This document shows, piece by piece, positions 30,653-38,983 of a DNA stretch of 64,000 bases (the first letter of the stretch is position 1; each line of letters starts with the position of its first letter). A program made the translations under genes and the position numbers. Source of the DNA: Streptomyces sp. R33 (GTDB taxonomy: Bacteria > Actinomycetota > Actinomycetes > Streptomycetales > Streptomycetaceae); assembly GCF_041200175.1 (NCBI RefSeq), contig NZ_CP165727.1:7000001-7064000 (forward strand), given 5' to 3'. The notes beneath the pieces are model-generated. The model worked only from the letters and a program-made list of their open reading frames with translations, was not told the origin of the DNA and made no database searches.

Positions 30653-31498
30653 ATGCTGTCCGAAGTGATCGCGACCCGTTACGTCACGCCTCTGCGTGAG
30701 GGCGGCTCGCTCCCGGGGATCGTCGAGGCCGACGACCTCGGTACCTACGTCATGAAATTCACCGGAGCCGGCCAGGGCCGAAAGACCCTGGTCGCCGAAG
30801 TCGTCTGTGGGCGCCTGGCGCAGCGCCTCGGCCTGCGGGTCCCGCGGCTGGTGCAGATGCAGCTCGACCCCGTCATCGGGCTCGGCGAACCCGACCAGGA
30901 GGTCCAGGAGCTGCTGAAGGCCAGCGGCGGACTCAACCTCGGGATGGACTACCTGCCCGGGTCGATCGGCTTCGACCCGCTCGCGTACCAGGTGGACCCC
31001 GCCGAGGCGGGGCGCGTGGTCTGGTTCGACGCGCTGATCAACAACGTCGACCGGTCCTGGCGCAACCCGAACATGCTGGTCTGGCACGGGGACCTGTGGC
31101 TCATCGACCACGGCGCCACCATGATCTGGCACCACAACTGGCCCACCGCCGAGAGCGCCGCCGCCAAGCCGTACAACGCATCCGACCACGTCCTGGCGCC
31201 CGTCGGCCCGGACATCGCGGCGGCCGCCGCCGCGCTCGCGCCCCTGGTGACCCGGGACCTGCTCGAGGAGGTCGTCGCCGACGTGCCCGACGAGTGGCTG
31301 GTCGACGAGCCGGGCTTCGACTCCACCGACGCGGTGCGCCGCGCCTACGTGGAGGTGCTGCTGCCGCGCGCGGCCACGATCCACGAGAGGATCTCGATGG
31401 AGGCCGAGGTGAAGGCGCCCTCCAAGCCGCCCGGGTGGCTGACGGACCATCTGACCGAATGGCCCCACAAGACCAAGAAGAAGAGCGACGGCGAGTGA
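30653..31498 (+). CDS. HipA family kinase
   Basis: 281 aa. The nucleotide-binding N-lobe (TYVMKFTGAGQGRKTLVAEV) and catalytic loop NNVDRSWRNPNML with the metal-binding DLWLIDHG match HipA-like/PI3-4-kinase-fold proteins. Unlike HipBA toxins there is no HTH antitoxin upstream; instead the partner is the downstream DUF3037 gene, coupled by a 4-nt GTGA overlap. The substrate is unknown. Lys/Ser-rich C-terminus (HKTKKKSDGE). Confidence 0.9.
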   Translation: MLSEVIATRYVTPLREGGSLPGIVEADDLGTYVMKFTGAGQGRKTLVAEVVCGRLAQRLGLRVPRLVQMQLDPVIGLGEPDQEVQELLKASGGLNLGMDYLPGSIGFDPLAYQVDPAEAGRVVWFDALINNVDRSWRNPNMLVWHGDLWLIDHGATMIWHHNWPTAESAAAKPYNASDHVLAPVGPDIAAAAAALAPLVTRDLLEEVVADVPDEWLVDEPGFDSTDAVRRAYVEVLLPRAATIHERISMEAEVKAPSKPPGWLTDHLTEWPHKTKKKSDGE

Positions 31499-31878
31499 GC
31501 AAGCGGGACGTGTTCGAGTACGCGCTGGTGCGCGTGGTGCCCCGGATGGAGCGCGGCGAGTGCTTCAACGCCGGCGTGATCGTCTACTGCCGGGCGCGCT
31601 CGTACGTGGCCGCGCGCACCCACCTGGACGAGGCCAAGCTCCTCGTCCTGGACCCGGAGGCCGACGTGGCCGGCGTGCGCGCCGCCCTGCACGGGGTCGA
31701 GGGCGTGTGCACCGGCGGCGAGTGGGCCGGCCAGGCGGCGGGCGACGACGCGGGCCGCCGGTTCCGCTGGCTGATCGCCCCGCGCAGCACGGTGGTGCAG
31801 CCCGGGCCGGTGCACACCGGTCTGACGACCGACCCGGAGGCCGAGGTGGAACGGCTGCTGGACCTGCTGGTGCGCTGA
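31495..31878 (+). CDS. DUF3037 domain protein
   Basis: 127 aa. It begins SKRDVFEYALVRVVPRMERG and contains ECFNAGVIVYCRARSYVAA, the DUF3037 signature. The family is regularly found directly after this HipA-like kinase, implying a functional pair. The GTG start overlaps the kinase stop (31495-31498), so translation is coupled. Function is unknown; a protein partner or substrate of the kinase is the obvious guess. Confidence 0.92.
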   Translation: MSKRDVFEYALVRVVPRMERGECFNAGVIVYCRARSYVAARTHLDEAKLLVLDPEADVAGVRAALHGVEGVCTGGEWAGQAAGDDAGRRFRWLIAPRSTVVQPGPVHTGLTTDPEAEVERLLDLLVR

Positions 31879-31949
31879 TCCGCAAGGCGGCCGTACGGCG
31901 ATCCGTACGGCGTCCGTCGCGACGTGAGGAGCCCTGGGGCCGGGTGCCG

Positions 31950-31978
31950 TTGACACCGGGTGCCAGGGCTCCTAGCGT
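31950..31978 (+). promoter_or_regulatory. Consensus primary-sigma promoter for fabG
   Basis: TTGACA, 17 nt, TAGCGT: a near-ideal Streptomyces sigma-HrdB promoter. It would give an untranslated leader of about 70 nt before the fabG start at 32058. Confidence 0.7.
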
Positions 31979-32057
31979 CTCCTCAGCTGAAGCTACTAAG
32001 CGGTTGCTCACCGACGAGGAACCGCTGATGAGGATTCCGAGCGCGAGGAGATCCACC

Positions 32058-32819
32058 ATGTCCACCACCGAGCAGCGCGTCGCGATCGTGACCGGGGCGG
32101 CCCGGGGCATCGGCGCGGCCACCGCCGTGCGTCTGGCCGCCGAAGGCCGGGCCGTCGCCGTGCTCGATCTCGACGAGGCGGCCTGCAAGGACACCGTCGA
32201 GGCGATCACGGCGGCCGGCGGCAAGGCCCTGGCGGTCGGCTGCGACGTCTCCGACGCGGCGCAGGTGGAGGCGGCCGTCGAGCGCGTCGCGAGCACCCTG
32301 GGCGCCCCGACCATCCTGGTCAACAACGCGGGTGTGCTGCGCGACAACCTGCTCTTCAAGATGAGCGAGAACGACTGGGACACCGTCATGAACGTCCACC
32401 TGCGCGGTGCGTTCCTGATGTCGAAGGCCTGTCAGAAGTACATGGTGGAGGCCAAGTTCGGCCGCATCGTCAACCTCTCCAGCAGCTCGGCGCTGGGCAA
32501 CCGCGGCCAGGTCAACTACTCCGCCGCCAAGGCCGGCCTGCAGGGCTTCACCAAGACCCTGGCCATCGAGCTCGGCAAGTTCGGCGTCACCGCCAACGCC
32601 GTCGCCCCCGGCTTCATCGTCACGGAGATGACCGCCCAGACGGCCGCACGCGTGGGCATGGGCTTCGAGGACTTCCAGGCCGCCGCGGCCACCCAGATCC
32701 CCGTCCAGCGCGTCGGCCGTCCGGACGACATCGCCAACGCGATCGCGTTCTTCACGGGCGAGGCCGCCGGCTTCGTCTCCGGCCAGGTCATGTACGTGGC
32801 CGGCGGCCCGCTCAACTGA
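32058..32819 (+). CDS. fabG: 3-oxoacyl-ACP reductase-like SDR
   Basis: 253 aa classical short-chain dehydrogenase: TGAARGIG cofactor loop, NNAG, catalytic Ser…Tyr-x3-Lys (SSSSALGNRGQVNYSAAK) and the C-terminal GQVMYVAGG. It reduces 3-oxoacyl thioesters or related ketones with NAD(P)H; whether it serves fatty-acid synthesis or degradation is not decided by sequence. ATG follows GAGGAG. A consensus promoter precedes it and a second SDR follows 21 nt downstream, so the two form an operon. Confidence 0.92.
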   Translation: MSTTEQRVAIVTGAARGIGAATAVRLAAEGRAVAVLDLDEAACKDTVEAITAAGGKALAVGCDVSDAAQVEAAVERVASTLGAPTILVNNAGVLRDNLLFKMSENDWDTVMNVHLRGAFLMSKACQKYMVEAKFGRIVNLSSSSALGNRGQVNYSAAKAGLQGFTKTLAIELGKFGVTANAVAPGFIVTEMTAQTAARVGMGFEDFQAAAATQIPVQRVGRPDDIANAIAFFTGEAAGFVSGQVMYVAGGPLN

Positions 32820-32840
32820 CGAGAGGCAGGGCGCAGGCTC

Positions 32841-33611
32841 ATGACGAACAGCAGCACGAACGCGGCGGACAGCGGCAAGGTCGCGCTGATCACCGGTGGG
32901 AGCCGGGGCATCGGCTACGGCATCGCCGAGGCGCTCGTCGCCCGCGGCGACCGGGTGTGCATCACCGGGCGCAACGAGGACGCCCTCAAGGAGGCCGTCG
33001 AGGCGCTCGGCGCGGACCGGGTGATCGGGGTCGCCGGGAAGGCGCACGACGAGGCCCACCAGGCGGTCGCCGTCGAGCGGACGATGGAGGCCTTCGGACG
33101 GGTCGACTTCCTGATCAACAACGCGGGCACCAACCCGGTCTTCGGTCCGATCGCGGACCTGGACCTCGGCGTCGCGCGCAAGGTCTTCGAGACGAACGTG
33201 ATCTCGGCGCTCGGGTTCGCCCAGCGGACCTGGCACGCCTGGCAGAAGGACAACGGCGGCGCGATCGTGAACATCGCGTCCATCGCCGGCGTCTCCGCCT
33301 CGCCCTTCATCGGCGCGTACGGGATGAGCAAGGCCGCCATGGTCAACCTCACCCTCCAGCTCGCCCACGAGATGGCGCCCGGGGTCCGCGTGAACGCGAT
33401 CGCCCCCGCGGTGGTCAAGACGAAGTTCGCCCAGGCGCTCTACGAGAGCCGGGAGCAGGAGGCCGCGGCCGCGTACCCGCTCGGCCGGCTCGGGCTGCCG
33501 GAGGACATCGGCGGCGCGGCGGCTTTTCTTACATCTGCACAAGCGGAATGGATCACTGGCCAAACTCTGGTCGTTGACGGGGGAATGTTCCTCAATGCCG
33601 GAGTGCACTGA
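32841..33611 (+). CDS. SDR family oxidoreductase
   Basis: 256 aa SDR with TGGSRGIG, NNAGTNPVFGPI, catalytic IASIAGVSASPFIGAYGMSK (Ser, Tyr, Lys all present) and GQTLVVDGGMFLN. The NPVFGPIADLD part is shared with actinobacterial fabG-like paralogues. It follows the first SDR in an operon and is closed by a strong hairpin. Substrate unknown; a lipid or acyl-CoA ketone is likely. Confidence 0.92.
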   Translation: MTNSSTNAADSGKVALITGGSRGIGYGIAEALVARGDRVCITGRNEDALKEAVEALGADRVIGVAGKAHDEAHQAVAVERTMEAFGRVDFLINNAGTNPVFGPIADLDLGVARKVFETNVISALGFAQRTWHAWQKDNGGAIVNIASIAGVSASPFIGAYGMSKAAMVNLTLQLAHEMAPGVRVNAIAPAVVKTKFAQALYESREQEAAAAYPLGRLGLPEDIGGAAAFLTSAQAEWITGQTLVVDGGMFLNAGVH

Positions 33612-33622
33612 TCGATAATCGG

Positions 33623-33655
33623 ACGCATTTGCCTCCCGAGGGGAGGCAAATGCGT
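33623..33655 (+). terminator. Stem-loop terminator after SDR pair
   Basis: A 15-bp perfect inverted repeat ACGCATTTGCCTCCC / GGGAGGCAAATGCGT with a 3-nt loop 12 nt after the stop. It lacks a T run, as many Streptomyces terminators do. Confidence 0.8.
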
Positions 33656-33701
33656 ACCTAATATGCACGAAATCGGTCAAGTGTCACATGAAACCTGCCC
33701 A

Positions 33702-33729
33702 TTGGATTTGTGAGGCACTGCGGTAGGGT
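33702..33729 (+). promoter_or_regulatory. Putative promoter for solute-binding protein
   Basis: TTGGAT, 16 nt, TAGGGT. The -10 is a strong match to the Streptomyces TAGRRT pattern. It lies 35 nt before the start at 33764. Confidence 0.5.
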
Positions 33730-33763
33730 CTGCCGCACCCCTGGCTGATCGAGGAGCGTGCAC

Positions 33764-35347
33764 GTGTTCATCCGGACCAGATGCCTGCAGATCACTGCGG
33801 CCCTTGCGTCCATATCCCTGCTCGCCGGATGCGGTCTGCTTTCGGACGACGGCAGTGACGCCGCGAAGAGGATCGTCGTCGGCACGACGAGCGCCCCGAG
33901 CACCCTCGATCCCGCCGCCGCCTGGGACGGCTCCTGGGAGCTGTACCGGAACGTCTACCAGACCCTGCTGGCGTTCCCCACGGGCTCCACCAAGCCCCAG
34001 CCCGACGCCGCCCAGAACTGCGAGTTCACCGACGCGGCGAACGAGTCGTACCGGTGCACGCTGAAGAAGGGCCTGAAGTTCTCCAACGGCGAGGCGCTCG
34101 ACGCCAAGGCCGTCAAGCACTCGCTCGACCGGATCCGGACGATCAACTCCCAGACCGGTCCGCAGGGCCTGTTCGGCAGCCTGGACAAGATCGAGACCCC
34201 GGACGCGCTGACGGTCGTCTTCCACCTGAAGACGCCGGACGCCACCTTCCCCTTCGTCCTCGGCTCGCCGGCCGCCTCGCTGGTCGCCCCCAAGGACTAC
34301 CCGGCCGACAAGGTGCGGGAGGACGGCAAGGTCACCGGCTCCGGCCCGTTCGTGCTCGACTCGTACAAGGAGGGCAGCGAGGCGGTCCTCGGCAAGAACG
34401 GGACCTACAACGGCTTCGCGAACCGGCGTAACGACGGGGTGACCATCCGCTACTTCGCGGACTCCACCAAGATGATCGCGGCGCTCAAGGACAAGGAGAT
34501 CGACGCGACCTACCGCGGTCTGTCGGCTCCCGAGATCAAGGACCTGCAGACCCCCGCCTCGCACGCGCAGGGCGTCCAGGTCGTCGAGAACGTCGGCGCC
34601 GAGATCCGCTACCTGGTCTTCAACCCCAAGGACCCGCAGGTCGCCAAGCTGCCGGTGCGCCAGGCCATCGCCCAGGTCATCGACCGCGGCGCGATCGTCT
34701 CCAAGGTCTACCAGGGCACCGCCGAGCCGCTGTACTCGATGGTCCCCAAGGGGGTCGTGGGCCACAAGACGCCCTTCTACGACAAGTACGGCCAGGCCGA
34801 CATCAAGAAGGCCCAGAAGATCCTCAAGGACGCCGGGATCACCCAGCCGGTGGAGCTGACCTTCTGGTACACCACCGACCGCTACGGCGCCTCCACCGCC
34901 GACGAGTTCACCGAGCTCAAGCGCCAGCTGGACGAGAGCGGGCTCTTCAAGGTCACCCTGCGCGGCCAGCCCTGGAAGGTCTTCCAGGTCGGCTACAAGA
35001 ACGGCGAGTACCCGGTCTTCGGCCGCGGCTGGTTCCCCGACTTCCCGGACCCGGACAACTTCATCGCGCCGTTCGTCGGCAAGGAGAACGCGGTCGGCAC
35101 CCCGTACGAGCCCGCCCAGATCCTCACCGAGCTGCTGCCCAAGTCCCGCCGCGAGAGCGACCGCGCCGCCGGCGTCCGCGAGTTCGAGCAGGCCCAGCAG
35201 ATCTTCGCCGAGGACGTCCGCCTCCTGCCCCTGTGGCAGGGCAAGCTGTACGTCGCCGCCCGCGAGGACATTGCGGGCGCCGAGCGGGCGCTCGACCCGC
35301 AGACCGTCTTCCAGATGTGGGAGCTGTACCGCAAGACCAGCTGGTAG
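33764..35347 (+). CDS. ABC transporter substrate-binding lipoprotein, family 5 (peptide/nickel type)
   Basis: 527 aa. Lipoprotein signal with lipobox SLLAGC, lipidated Cys23. Mature part matches DppA/OppA-type receptors: GTTSAPSTLDPAAAWDG, YRCTLKKGLKFSNGEALDAK, VTGSGPFVLDSYKEG. It should bind oligopeptides or similar solutes outside the membrane. GTG 33764 rather than GTG 33758 is chosen because GAGGAG ends 7 nt before the former but 1 nt before the latter. No permease or ATPase genes are adjacent, so it is an orphan receptor in this window. Confidence 0.93.
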   Translation: MFIRTRCLQITAALASISLLAGCGLLSDDGSDAAKRIVVGTTSAPSTLDPAAAWDGSWELYRNVYQTLLAFPTGSTKPQPDAAQNCEFTDAANESYRCTLKKGLKFSNGEALDAKAVKHSLDRIRTINSQTGPQGLFGSLDKIETPDALTVVFHLKTPDATFPFVLGSPAASLVAPKDYPADKVREDGKVTGSGPFVLDSYKEGSEAVLGKNGTYNGFANRRNDGVTIRYFADSTKMIAALKDKEIDATYRGLSAPEIKDLQTPASHAQGVQVVENVGAEIRYLVFNPKDPQVAKLPVRQAIAQVIDRGAIVSKVYQGTAEPLYSMVPKGVVGHKTPFYDKYGQADIKKAQKILKDAGITQPVELTFWYTTDRYGASTADEFTELKRQLDESGLFKVTLRGQPWKVFQVGYKNGEYPVFGRGWFPDFPDPDNFIAPFVGKENAVGTPYEPAQILTELLPKSRRESDRAAGVREFEQAQQIFAEDVRLLPLWQGKLYVAAREDIAGAERALDPQTVFQMWELYRKTSW

Positions 35348-35364
35348 CACAGCCGGCAGCCGGC

Positions 35365-35408
35365 CCGCCTCGTCCGCGGACGCCTTCGGGCGCCCGCGGA
35401 TGAGGCGT
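35365..35408 (+). terminator. Hairpin terminator after binding-protein gene
   Basis: GCCTCGTCCGCGG (35367) pairs with CCGCGGATGAGGC (35394-35406) around an inner CGCCTTCGGGCG hairpin. Its right edge touches the damage-type promoter of ung. Confidence 0.7.
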
Positions 35409-35430
35409 TGTCAGTGGGCCCCGGTAGGTT
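35408..35430 (+). promoter_or_regulatory. RecA-independent (PafBC-type) DNA-damage promoter before ung
   Basis: TTGTCAGTG, 8 nt, TAGGTT: a full match to the actinobacterial tTGTCRgtg-N8-TAnnnT motif for RecA-independent damage induction. It ends 51 nt before the GTG of uracil-DNA glycosylase. Confidence 0.72.
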
Positions 35431-35481
35431 CTGAGCTGTTGCACCACGCAGTTGCGCGAACTTGTACCGGAGGTTGTAGAC

Positions 35482-36159
35482 GTGACCCAGATGCTGCCCG
35501 AGTCCTGGCTCCCCGTCCTCGGCGACGAGCTGGACCAGCCCTACTTCAAAGAGCTCACCGAGTTCGTCGAGAAGGAGCGGGCGAACGGGCCGGTCTACCC
35601 GCCCCGAGAGCAGGTCTTCGCCGCCCTGGAGGCCACTCCCTTCGACAAGGTGAAGGTCCTCGTCCTCGGCCAGGACCCCTACCACGGCGCCGGCCAGGGG
35701 CACGGCCTGTGCTTCTCCGTGCGGCCCGGGGTCAAGACCCCGCCCTCGCTGCGCAACATCTACAAGGAGATGCACGCGGAGCTGGGCACGCCCGTCCCGG
35801 ACAACGGGTACCTGATGCCGTGGGCCGAGCAGGGCGTCCTGCTGCTCAACGCGGTGCTCACCGTCCGCGAGGCCGAGCCCAACTCGCACAAGGGCAAGGG
35901 CTGGGAGAAGTTCACCGACGCGGTGATCCGCGCGGTGGCCGACCGGCCCGACCCGGCCGTCTTCGTGCTGTGGGGTGCCTACGCCCAGAAGAAGCTCCCG
36001 CTGATCGACGAGGAGCGGCACGCGGTCGTCAAGGGCGCCCACCCCTCCCCGCTGTCGGCCAAGAAGTTCTTCGGCTCCCGGCCCTTCACGCAGATCAACG
36101 AGGCCGTCGCGGCCCAGGGCCATGCGCCGATCGACTGGACGATCCCGGACCTGGGCTGA
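35482..36159 (+). CDS. ung: Uracil-DNA glycosylase (family 1)
   Basis: 225 aa. It removes uracil from DNA to start base-excision repair. Family-1 motifs are intact: GQDPYHGAGQGHGLCFSV with the catalytic Asp, LLLNAVLTV, and HPSPLSAKKFFGSRPF. GTG 35482 is set by GGAGG 8 nt upstream. A damage-type promoter precedes it, so induction by PafBC is predicted. Confidence 0.96.
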   Translation: MTQMLPESWLPVLGDELDQPYFKELTEFVEKERANGPVYPPREQVFAALEATPFDKVKVLVLGQDPYHGAGQGHGLCFSVRPGVKTPPSLRNIYKEMHAELGTPVPDNGYLMPWAEQGVLLLNAVLTVREAEPNSHKGKGWEKFTDAVIRAVADRPDPAVFVLWGAYAQKKLPLIDEERHAVVKGAHPSPLSAKKFFGSRPFTQINEAVAAQGHAPIDWTIPDLG

Positions 36160-36255
36160 CGCCCCACCGCGCCTCGGCGCCATTGCCGGTGCCTGCCGTT
36201 AGCGTCGTGACGAACCAGGCCGGAACAGGTCTGGCAGAGCAAGACGGAGGCCGCC

Positions 36256-36792
36256 GTGACGGAGCAGCAGGAGGCGTCGGAGGACGCCGTCATGACCAGG
36301 ATCGGCCAGGCCGTCATCCTGCTGCACGCCGGTGACCGCGAAGAGGCCCGCAACCGCCTCGGCGAGATCTGGAACGAGATCGGCGAGGACGGTGACGGCC
36401 TCCACCGGTGCACCCTCGCGCACTACATGGCCGACGCCCAGGACGACCCCGCCGACGAACTGGCCTGGGACCTGCGGGCCCTGACCGCAGCCGACGGGCT
36501 GGGCAGGGGGCTGCGGGACGGGCTGCCCGCGCGGCACGAGCCGCATCCCGCCGTGCGCGTGTTCTACCCGTCCCTGCACCTCAGCCTGGCCGCCGACTAC
36601 GTCAAACTGCAGCGGCCCGAGGCGGCGCGGGTGCACCTGGCCCGGGCCCGGGCCGCCACCGGGGCCCTGGGCGACGACGGGTACGGGAACGGAGTACGGG
36701 CCGCCATCGCCCGGCTGGAGCGGCGCCTGGCCGCGGAGCCGGGCAGGCGGCCCCGGCCGTTCCCTGAGCAGTCCCCGGAGCAGTCCCCGTAG
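36256..36792 (+). CDS. Conserved hypothetical protein, TPR-like helices
   Basis: 178 aa. Helical pairs such as AVILLHAGDREEARNRLGEIW and HLSLAADYVKLQRPEAARVHLARA have the spacing of tetratricopeptide repeats. ERCTLAHY-like segment HRCTLAHYMADAQDDPADEL is common to a Streptomyces family of unknown function. No signal peptide. GTG start follows GACGGAGG. It converges on the lipoprotein gene; 5 nt lie between their ends. Confidence 0.82.
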   Translation: MTEQQEASEDAVMTRIGQAVILLHAGDREEARNRLGEIWNEIGEDGDGLHRCTLAHYMADAQDDPADELAWDLRALTAADGLGRGLRDGLPARHEPHPAVRVFYPSLHLSLAADYVKLQRPEAARVHLARARAATGALGDDGYGNGVRAAIARLERRLAAEPGRRPRPFPEQSPEQSP

Positions 36793-36797
36793 CGAGC

Positions 36798-37352
36798 TCA
36801 GCCGCCGTGGACGCCCGCGCAGATGCGGGCCTCCGGGCTGTCCGGGTGCCAGCGGCCGTGCCGGCGGCCCAGCGCACACACGTCGGCGGGCCGGACCGGC
36901 AGCTCCTTCACCAGCTCGCGCGGCACCTCCACGTCCCGCCCCGACGGGTCCGTACGGCCCCCCTCGCCCACTGAGCGGCGTGCGCCGGGCCGGTGCGGCT
37001 CCGGGATGTCCGGCACCGGCGGAACGGCCCGAGAGGACGCCTCGGGCACCGTGCCCGCCGCGCCCGCCGCAGCCGCCGCGCTGCGGGGCGCGGCCTGCCG
37101 GCCCGCGGCGGAGGCGGCCGGCTGCGCGGACTGCCCCGGTACGGCCTTCAGCGCCTCCAGGGCGGGTGCCTGGACCGCCACCGGCGCGGCCCCCGGTCCG
37201 CCGCGCGGCTCGTACTGCGGCGGCGCCCCGGTGGTGCCGGGGGCGGCCGCCGGCTGCATCGGGGCGGGGGTCACATGCACGCAGCCCGAGACGGCCGAGA
37301 CGGCACAGGCGACTCCGAGCAGCAGCTTTGTCGTGGTTCGCGTTGGATGCAC
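36798..37352 (-). CDS. Putative secreted lipoprotein
   Basis: 184 aa. GTG 37352 starts a lipoprotein signal (HPTRTTTKLLLGVACAVSAV-SGC) with Cys about residue 24. A long Ala/Pro/Gly-rich linker follows, then a C-terminal domain (about 140-184) VPRELVKELPVRPADVCALG…WHPDSPEARICAGVHGG with two cysteines that could form a disulphide. Function unknown; surface exposed. Confidence 0.8.
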   Translation of the reverse strand: MHPTRTTTKLLLGVACAVSAVSGCVHVTPAPMQPAAAPGTTGAPPQYEPRGGPGAAPVAVQAPALEALKAVPGQSAQPAASAAGRQAAPRSAAAAAGAAGTVPEASSRAVPPVPDIPEPHRPGARRSVGEGGRTDPSGRDVEVPRELVKELPVRPADVCALGRRHGRWHPDSPEARICAGVHGG

Positions 37353-37469
37353 TCGCGCAACTCTGCTGTGCGAGGACCCCGTTGCGAAAACCCGGAGCCG
37401 ATATTGACCCCACACGGGTGACGGACATCCGCCGGACACCGGCCCGGCACCCGCGCGCACCGGAGGGCG

Positions 37470-37994
37470 TCAGTCGCCCGTGGCGCCGTCGATCTGCTCG
37501 CGCAGCAGGTCCGCGTGCCCGTTGTGGCGCGCGTACTCCTCGATCATGTGGGTGTAGACCCAGCGCAGGCTGAACGTCTCGCCGCGGTGGTGGCTCCCGG
37601 GATCCGAGAGCAGGTCCAGCGAACGGCCCGCCGCGGCCTGCCGCGCCAGCTCGACCTCGGTCTGCCAGGTCTGCTCGGCCTCGGCCCACGTGTCGTCCGC
37701 GCCGAAGTGGAAGTCCCCGTCCGGGTCCTCGCGCGTGCAGTACAGCTCGGGGAGGTCCTCGCCCAGCATGATCTCCCGGAACCAGTACCGCTCCACCTCC
37801 GCCATGTGCCGTACGAGGCCCAGCAGGCTCAGTTCGGACGGGGCGAGCGAGGGGCGGCCCAGCTGCTCGTCCCCGAGGCCCTCGCACTTCCAGGCGAGCG
37901 TGGCGCGGTGGTAGTCGAGCCAGCCGTCCAGCATCTCCCGCTCGTTCGCAGTGGTGGAGGGCTCGGTGCGGTGGGATCCGGTGGTGGTGGTCAT
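37470..37994 (-). CDS. DinB family protein (DUF664)
   Basis: 174 aa four-helix bundle of the DinB/YfiT/DUF664 group: EMLDGWLDYHRATLAWKCEG, LGLVRHMAEVERYWF and WVYTHMIEEYARHNGHADLL. The three metal-ligand histidines (in RHMAE, THMIEEYARHNGH) are in place. Actinomycete members may act as thiol (mycothiol/bacillithiol)-dependent transferases. ATG 37994 has GAGG 6 nt upstream; 38003 is an alternative. Divergent from the Gfo/Idh/MocA gene. Confidence 0.92.
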   Translation of the reverse strand: MTTTTGSHRTEPSTTANEREMLDGWLDYHRATLAWKCEGLGDEQLGRPSLAPSELSLLGLVRHMAEVERYWFREIMLGEDLPELYCTREDPDGDFHFGADDTWAEAEQTWQTEVELARQAAAGRSLDLLSDPGSHHRGETFSLRWVYTHMIEEYARHNGHADLLREQIDGATGD

Positions 37995-38077
37995 GGACGA
38001 CATCCTCGGCGAACGCGGGCCCCGCCACCAGGGATTAAGCTGCGGGAGTCCAGACTGGATCAACCTGGAGGTTCCCG

Positions 38078-38983
38078 GTGAAGGTCGGCGTCATCGGACT
38101 CGGCGACATCGCCCAGAAGGCGTACCTGCCCGTCCTCACCGCCCGCCCGGGCGTCGAGCTGCACCTGCAGACCCGTACTCCCGCCACGCTGGCGCGGATC
38201 GGGGAGATGCACCACATCCCGGCCGCGCGCCGGCACGGCGACCTCGACGGACTGCTGGCCGAAGGCCTCGACGCGGCATTCGTGCACGCCCCGACGGCCG
38301 TTCACCCCGAGATCGTGACACGGCTGCTCGAAGCGGACGTGCCGACGTACGTGGACAAGCCGCTCGCCTACGAGCTCGGGGAATCGCGGCGGCTGGTGGA
38401 ACTCGCCGAGCAGCGCGGGGTGTCGCTCGCCGTCGGCTTCAACCGCCGCCACGCGCCCGGCTACGCGCAGTGCGCCGACCACCCGCGCGACCTGATCGTC
38501 ATGCAGAAGAACCGGATCGGGCTGCCCGAGGACCCCCGGACCTTCGTCCTCGACGACTTCATCCACGTCGTCGACACCCTGCGCTTCCTGCTGCCCGGCG
38601 AGACCGACCACATCGACGTCCGGGCGCAGGTGCGCGACGGGCTGATGCACCAGGTCGTCCTCCAGCTGTCGGGCGCCGGCTTCACCGCGCTCGGCATCAT
38701 GAACCGGCTGTCCGGCTCCAACGAGGAGATCCTCGAGGTGTCCGGGCAGGAGACCAAGCGACAGGTCGTCAACCTCGCCGAGATCATCGACCACCGGGGC
38801 CAGCCGACCGTGCGGCGCCGCGGGGACTGGGTGCCGGTCGCCCGCCAGCGCGGCATCGAGCAGGCCGTGGACGCGTTCCTGCAGTCCGTCGCGGCGGGCA
38901 GGACGGTCAGCGCCCGCGACGCGCTGCTCACCCACGAGCTGTGCGAGCAGGTGGTGTCGTCGGCTCTGGAGCAGGCTTCCTGA
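38078..38983 (+). CDS. Gfo/Idh/MocA family oxidoreductase
   Basis: 301 aa. N-terminal Rossmann domain KVGVIGLGDIAQKAYLPVL binds NAD(P); DKPLAYELGESRRLVELAEQ is the family's EKP-like motif with Asp for Glu. The C-terminal domain carries FNRRHAPGYAQ and DDFIHVVDTLRFLLPGE. It probably oxidises or reduces a sugar or inositol-like substrate. GTG follows GGAGG. Its last 56 bp overlap, tail-to-tail, the lnt coding sequence. Confidence 0.92.
   Translation: MKVGVIGLGDIAQKAYLPVLTARPGVELHLQTRTPATLARIGEMHHIPAARRHGDLDGLLAEGLDAAFVHAPTAVHPEIVTRLLEADVPTYVDKPLAYELGESRRLVELAEQRGVSLAVGFNRRHAPGYAQCADHPRDLIVMQKNRIGLPEDPRTFVLDDFIHVVDTLRFLLPGETDHIDVRAQVRDGLMHQVVLQLSGAGFTALGIMNRLSGSNEEILEVSGQETKRQVVNLAEIIDHRGQPTVRRRGDWVPVARQRGIEQAVDAFLQSVAAGRTVSARDALLTHELCEQVVSSALEQAS

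Noticed and set aside
30653..31498. Toxin-antitoxin (HipBA) module
   Set aside because: No HTH antitoxin precedes the kinase; the partner gene is DUF3037.
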